From: Pelagibacterium luteolum
GTDB lineage: Bacteria > Pseudomonadota > Alphaproteobacteria > Rhizobiales > Devosiaceae
Length of the DNA: 64,000 nucleotides
NCBI RefSeq assembly: GCF_900100665.1
Contig: NZ_FNCS01000002.1
Coordinates: 248,001 to 312,000 of the forward strand
Reading direction: 5' to 3'
Of this stretch, positions 62,000 through 64,000 are shown in pieces. Position 1 is the stretch's first letter. Each line of letters opens with the position of its first letter. The translations under genes and the position numbers were made by a program. Under the pieces are notes generated by a model. The model made no database searches. It was given only the letters and a program-made list of their open reading frames with translations, and was not told where the DNA came from.

Positions 62000-63512
62000 G
62001 TGGATCGAAACGACCTTGCTCTTATGGCCCTTGGCTGTTCCGCTCGGCGCAGCTGCGCTCGCTGCGGCCTTCTGGTCCCGTCCCGCCGTCCAAAGCTGGA
62101 TCGGCACGATCGGGCTCGGCATCACGCTTGTCGCATCGCTGCTTTTGCTCAATCAGGTGATCGGCAACGGCATTCAGAGCAAACAGTTCGGAAGTTGGGC
62201 AGCTCCGTTCGGGGTAAGCTTCGTCGCGGATCCATTCAGCGCGGCGATGGTCGTTATCTCTAGCCTTCTGGCTTTTGCCGCCGCGATTTTCGGTCTGACA
62301 GATCTTAGCGACACCCAGAAACGCGCGGGCTTTTATCCTTTGTTCCTGGGCCTCATGGTTGGGGTCAACGGTGCGTTTCTCACCGGTGACATCTTCAATC
62401 TCTATGTCTGGTTCGAGGTGATGCTGATCACCGCGCTCGGGCTATTGACGCTGGACAAGTTCAAATCCCAGCTCGATGGCGCGATCAAATACGCGGTGTT
62501 GAATCTTTTCTCCACAATCCTGTTCCTGATGGCCATCGGCCTGCTCTATGGCGTTACCGGCACACTCAACATGGCCGATCTTGCCGTGGTCCTGCCGCAG
62601 ACCGAGCCGTCGGGCGCGCTTTTGATCTCCGCGCTCTTGTTTCTGCTTGGCTTTGGGATCAAGGCGGGGTTCTTCCCCATGTTTTTCTGGCTGCCAGCCT
62701 CCTACCACACCGCCTCTATCGTAGTTTCAGCGGTCTTTGCAGGGCTCCTGACCAAGGTGGGCGTCTACGCGGCGTTCCGCGTCTTCACGCTGCTGTTCGA
62801 AGTCGACAATGCCGGCATTCGCGAAATGATTGCGGTCTTTGCGGCTGGGACCATGCTCTTTGGCGTGTTCGGAGCCGCTATCCAATGGGACATCAGGCGG
62901 ATCCTCTCGTTCCACATCATCAGCCAGATCGGTTACATCATGATGGGGCTGGCGATCTCGACGCAGGCGGCTATGGCTGGAGCGGTGTTCTACATCATCC
63001 ACCACATCATCGTGAAAGCGAACCTGTTCCTCCTTGCTGGCGCCATCTATCGCACGACGGGAACCTACGATCTGCGACAATCGGGTGGGCTGATGAAAGG
63101 CTCTCCCTGGCTGGCGGTGCTATTCGTCATCCCTGCTCTTTCGCTGGCCGGAATCCCGCCACTCTCGGGCTTCTGGGCAAAATTCATGGTGATCGACGCC
63201 TCGTTCCGCGATGAAGCGGCGTGGCTCGGTGGTGTCGCCCTTTTTGTTGGCCTTCTCACCATCTTTTCGATGAGCAAGATCTGGATCGAAGCGTTCTGGA
63301 AGGACGCCCCCAATCCTCGCAACATCCCCGCGCGTCTGCACATCACGGTGGTGGCCCCCATCACCGCACTGGCGGCCATCACCGTCGCGATTGGGGTCAA
63401 CCCAGAACCCTTGGTGGCTTACGCCCAACTAGCGGCAGACGCCATGCTTCAGCCTGCGGCCTATATCGATGCCGTTCTCGGGCGCATTGAAACCGCGGAG
63501 GTTTTGCCATGA
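61992..63512 (+). CDS. mrpD: Na+/H+ antiporter subunit D (MrpD), operon 2
   Basis: The 506-residue NuoN/NuoM-like subunit has GDIFNLYVWFEVMLITALGLL, FGIKAGFFPMFFWLPASYHT and IIHHIIVKANLFLLAGAIYR. Its start overlaps the end of mrpC; GGAGGCGAAAG precedes the ATG. The sequence differs from operon 1 outside core motifs, for example lacking its longer Ala-rich N-terminus. Confidence 0.96.
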   Translation: MPEWIETTLLLWPLAVPLGAAALAAAFWSRPAVQSWIGTIGLGITLVASLLLLNQVIGNGIQSKQFGSWAAPFGVSFVADPFSAAMVVISSLLAFAAAIFGLTDLSDTQKRAGFYPLFLGLMVGVNGAFLTGDIFNLYVWFEVMLITALGLLTLDKFKSQLDGAIKYAVLNLFSTILFLMAIGLLYGVTGTLNMADLAVVLPQTEPSGALLISALLFLLGFGIKAGFFPMFFWLPASYHTASIVVSAVFAGLLTKVGVYAAFRVFTLLFEVDNAGIREMIAVFAAGTMLFGVFGAAIQWDIRRILSFHIISQIGYIMMGLAISTQAAMAGAVFYIIHHIIVKANLFLLAGAIYRTTGTYDLRQSGGLMKGSPWLAVLFVIPALSLAGIPPLSGFWAKFMVIDASFRDEAAWLGGVALFVGLLTIFSMSKIWIEAFWKDAPNPRNIPARLHITVVAPITALAAITVAIGVNPEPLVAYAQLAADAMLQPAAYIDAVLGRIETAEVLP

Positions 63513-63853
63513 CAATCGCTCGTCTTCCCATGCGACTGGTTCGATCGACGGCCTTGGCGGCCGTATTCCTTAAGGAACTCGTTGTGTCCTCTGTCGCAGT
63601 AGCCCGTGCCGTTTTGGGACGGGAGCTGAATTCTGCGTCGGCCATAATCGCTGTCCCTATCGGGCTCCAAACCGACATGGGGATCGCCGTCCTCGCCAAT
63701 TGCGTCACGCTAACGCCAGGCACAACTGCCCTCCATGTCAGCGACGACCGCAGGACGCTTTACATCCACGTCTTGGACGCCCCTGCCCCCGACGACGTCA
63801 TTTCCGACATCAAGACCAAATTCGAGCGCCGCATCAGGGAGATCGAACAATGA
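63509..63853 (+). CDS. mrpE: Na+/H+ antiporter subunit E (MrpE), operon 2, shortened
   Basis: The 114-residue protein aligns with operon 1 MrpE from about residue 46 onward (RLVRSTALAAVFLKELVVSS, then VLANCVTLTPGTTALHVSDD and TLYIHVLDA) and lacks the first two helices of that protein. It overlaps mrpD and mrpF by 4 nt. The short form may be natural for this subtype or may weaken assembly. Confidence 0.88.
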   Translation: MTIARLPMRLVRSTALAAVFLKELVVSSVAVARAVLGRELNSASAIIAVPIGLQTDMGIAVLANCVTLTPGTTALHVSDDRRTLYIHVLDAPAPDDVISDIKTKFERRIREIEQ

Positions 63854-64000
63854 TTGAGCAGCTTGATTCCGTAGTCACCCTTGCGGCCCTCGTCCTGATC
63901 GCGATCTTGATGATCCCGCTGGCTATGACCGTATTCCGTATGGTTGTCGGCCCCGGTTATGCTGACAGGTTTATCGCGCTCGATATGCTGACTGCGATTG
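63850..64000 (+). CDS. mrpF: Na+/H+ antiporter subunit F (MrpF), operon 2, partial
   Basis: The frame starts at the ATG overlapping the mrpE stop and runs off the window. The visible N-terminus has the MrpF motif VVGPGYADRFIALDMLTAI. The rest of the gene and mrpG should lie to the right. Confidence 0.88.
   Translation, partial: MIEQLDSVVTLAALVLIAILMIPLAMTVFRMVVGPGYADRFIALDMLTAI

Overview
The window is a GC-rich (about 60-65 percent by eye) chromosomal stretch from an alphaproteobacterium, most likely of the order Hyphomicrobiales (Rhizobiales). The pointers are a MucR/Ros-type zinc-finger regulator, DUF1214/DUF1254, DUF1491, DUF2336, DUF5330-like and DUF6456 proteins, a rhizobial-type (ReAV-like) asparaginase, a TIGR03808-type TAT-exported repeat protein, a CsgH-type curli protein, and short dyad intergenic repeats at the left edge. 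Two Mrp Na+/H+ antiporter operons would suit a salt-exposed genus such as Pelagibacterium or Devosia. That genus guess is inference. I saw no rRNA, tRNA, CRISPR array, insertion sequence or prophage gene.

Layout. 0.3-3.0 kb: a Tat-exported subtilase divergent from an ECF sigma/anti-sigma pair. 3.1-6.8 kb: a soluble PAS-PAS chemoreceptor, a VOC-fold protein and a phospholipase D family protein. 7.0-9.3 kb: rhodanese-ChrB and ChrA, a chromate module. 9.3-11.2 kb: a copper-handling operon (DUF2946-like, YcnI-PCu(A)C fusion, SCO1). 11.2-19.4 kb: a sugar dehydrogenase fused to cytochrome c, a VasI/TagO-like protein, a PreP-type M16 metalloprotease, ilvD and a small charged protein. 19.5-25.9 kb: a DMT exporter, an ABC exporter broken by an apparent one-base deletion, a HlyIII/PAQR protein, a GAF-GGDEF diguanylate cyclase and a lytic transglycosylase. 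26.1-27.7 kb: an ArsR / SRPBCC / AlkD-like operon with an inverted-repeat operator. 27.7-30.6 kb: a curli locus (two curlins, CsgH, and an unrecognised membrane coiled-coil protein). 30.7-42.5 kb: YcgN, a class A penicillin-binding protein, DUF1214/DUF1254, a lipoprotein, DUF2336, DUF1491, a peptidoglycan-binding membrane protein overlapping a PAS histidine kinase, SufE, DUF6456, a DnaA-domain-IV-like protein and MucR.

42.6-48.5 kb holds a complete mrpABCDEFG operon on the minus strand. A second mrp operon runs on the plus strand from 58.9 kb and leaves the window inside mrpF. The two mrpA genes face away from each other across about 10 kb of mostly stress-related genes: msrB, oligopeptidase B, Fe/Mn superoxide dismutase, a degenerate receiver, a degenerate LOG-like protein, a HerA-like ATPase, a TIGR03808 protein, asparaginase, an SH3 protein and a PadR regulator. 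Both mrpA genes appear to start with TTG, and the Shine-Dalgarno sequence of the second lies inside a perfect 7-bp hairpin.

The best leads for something new are the twin mrp operons with their structured leaders, the coiled-coil protein inside the curli locus, the DnaA-like/DUF6456/MucR cluster with a dyad over its presumed promoter, and the histidine kinase / peptidoglycan-binding gene overlap.
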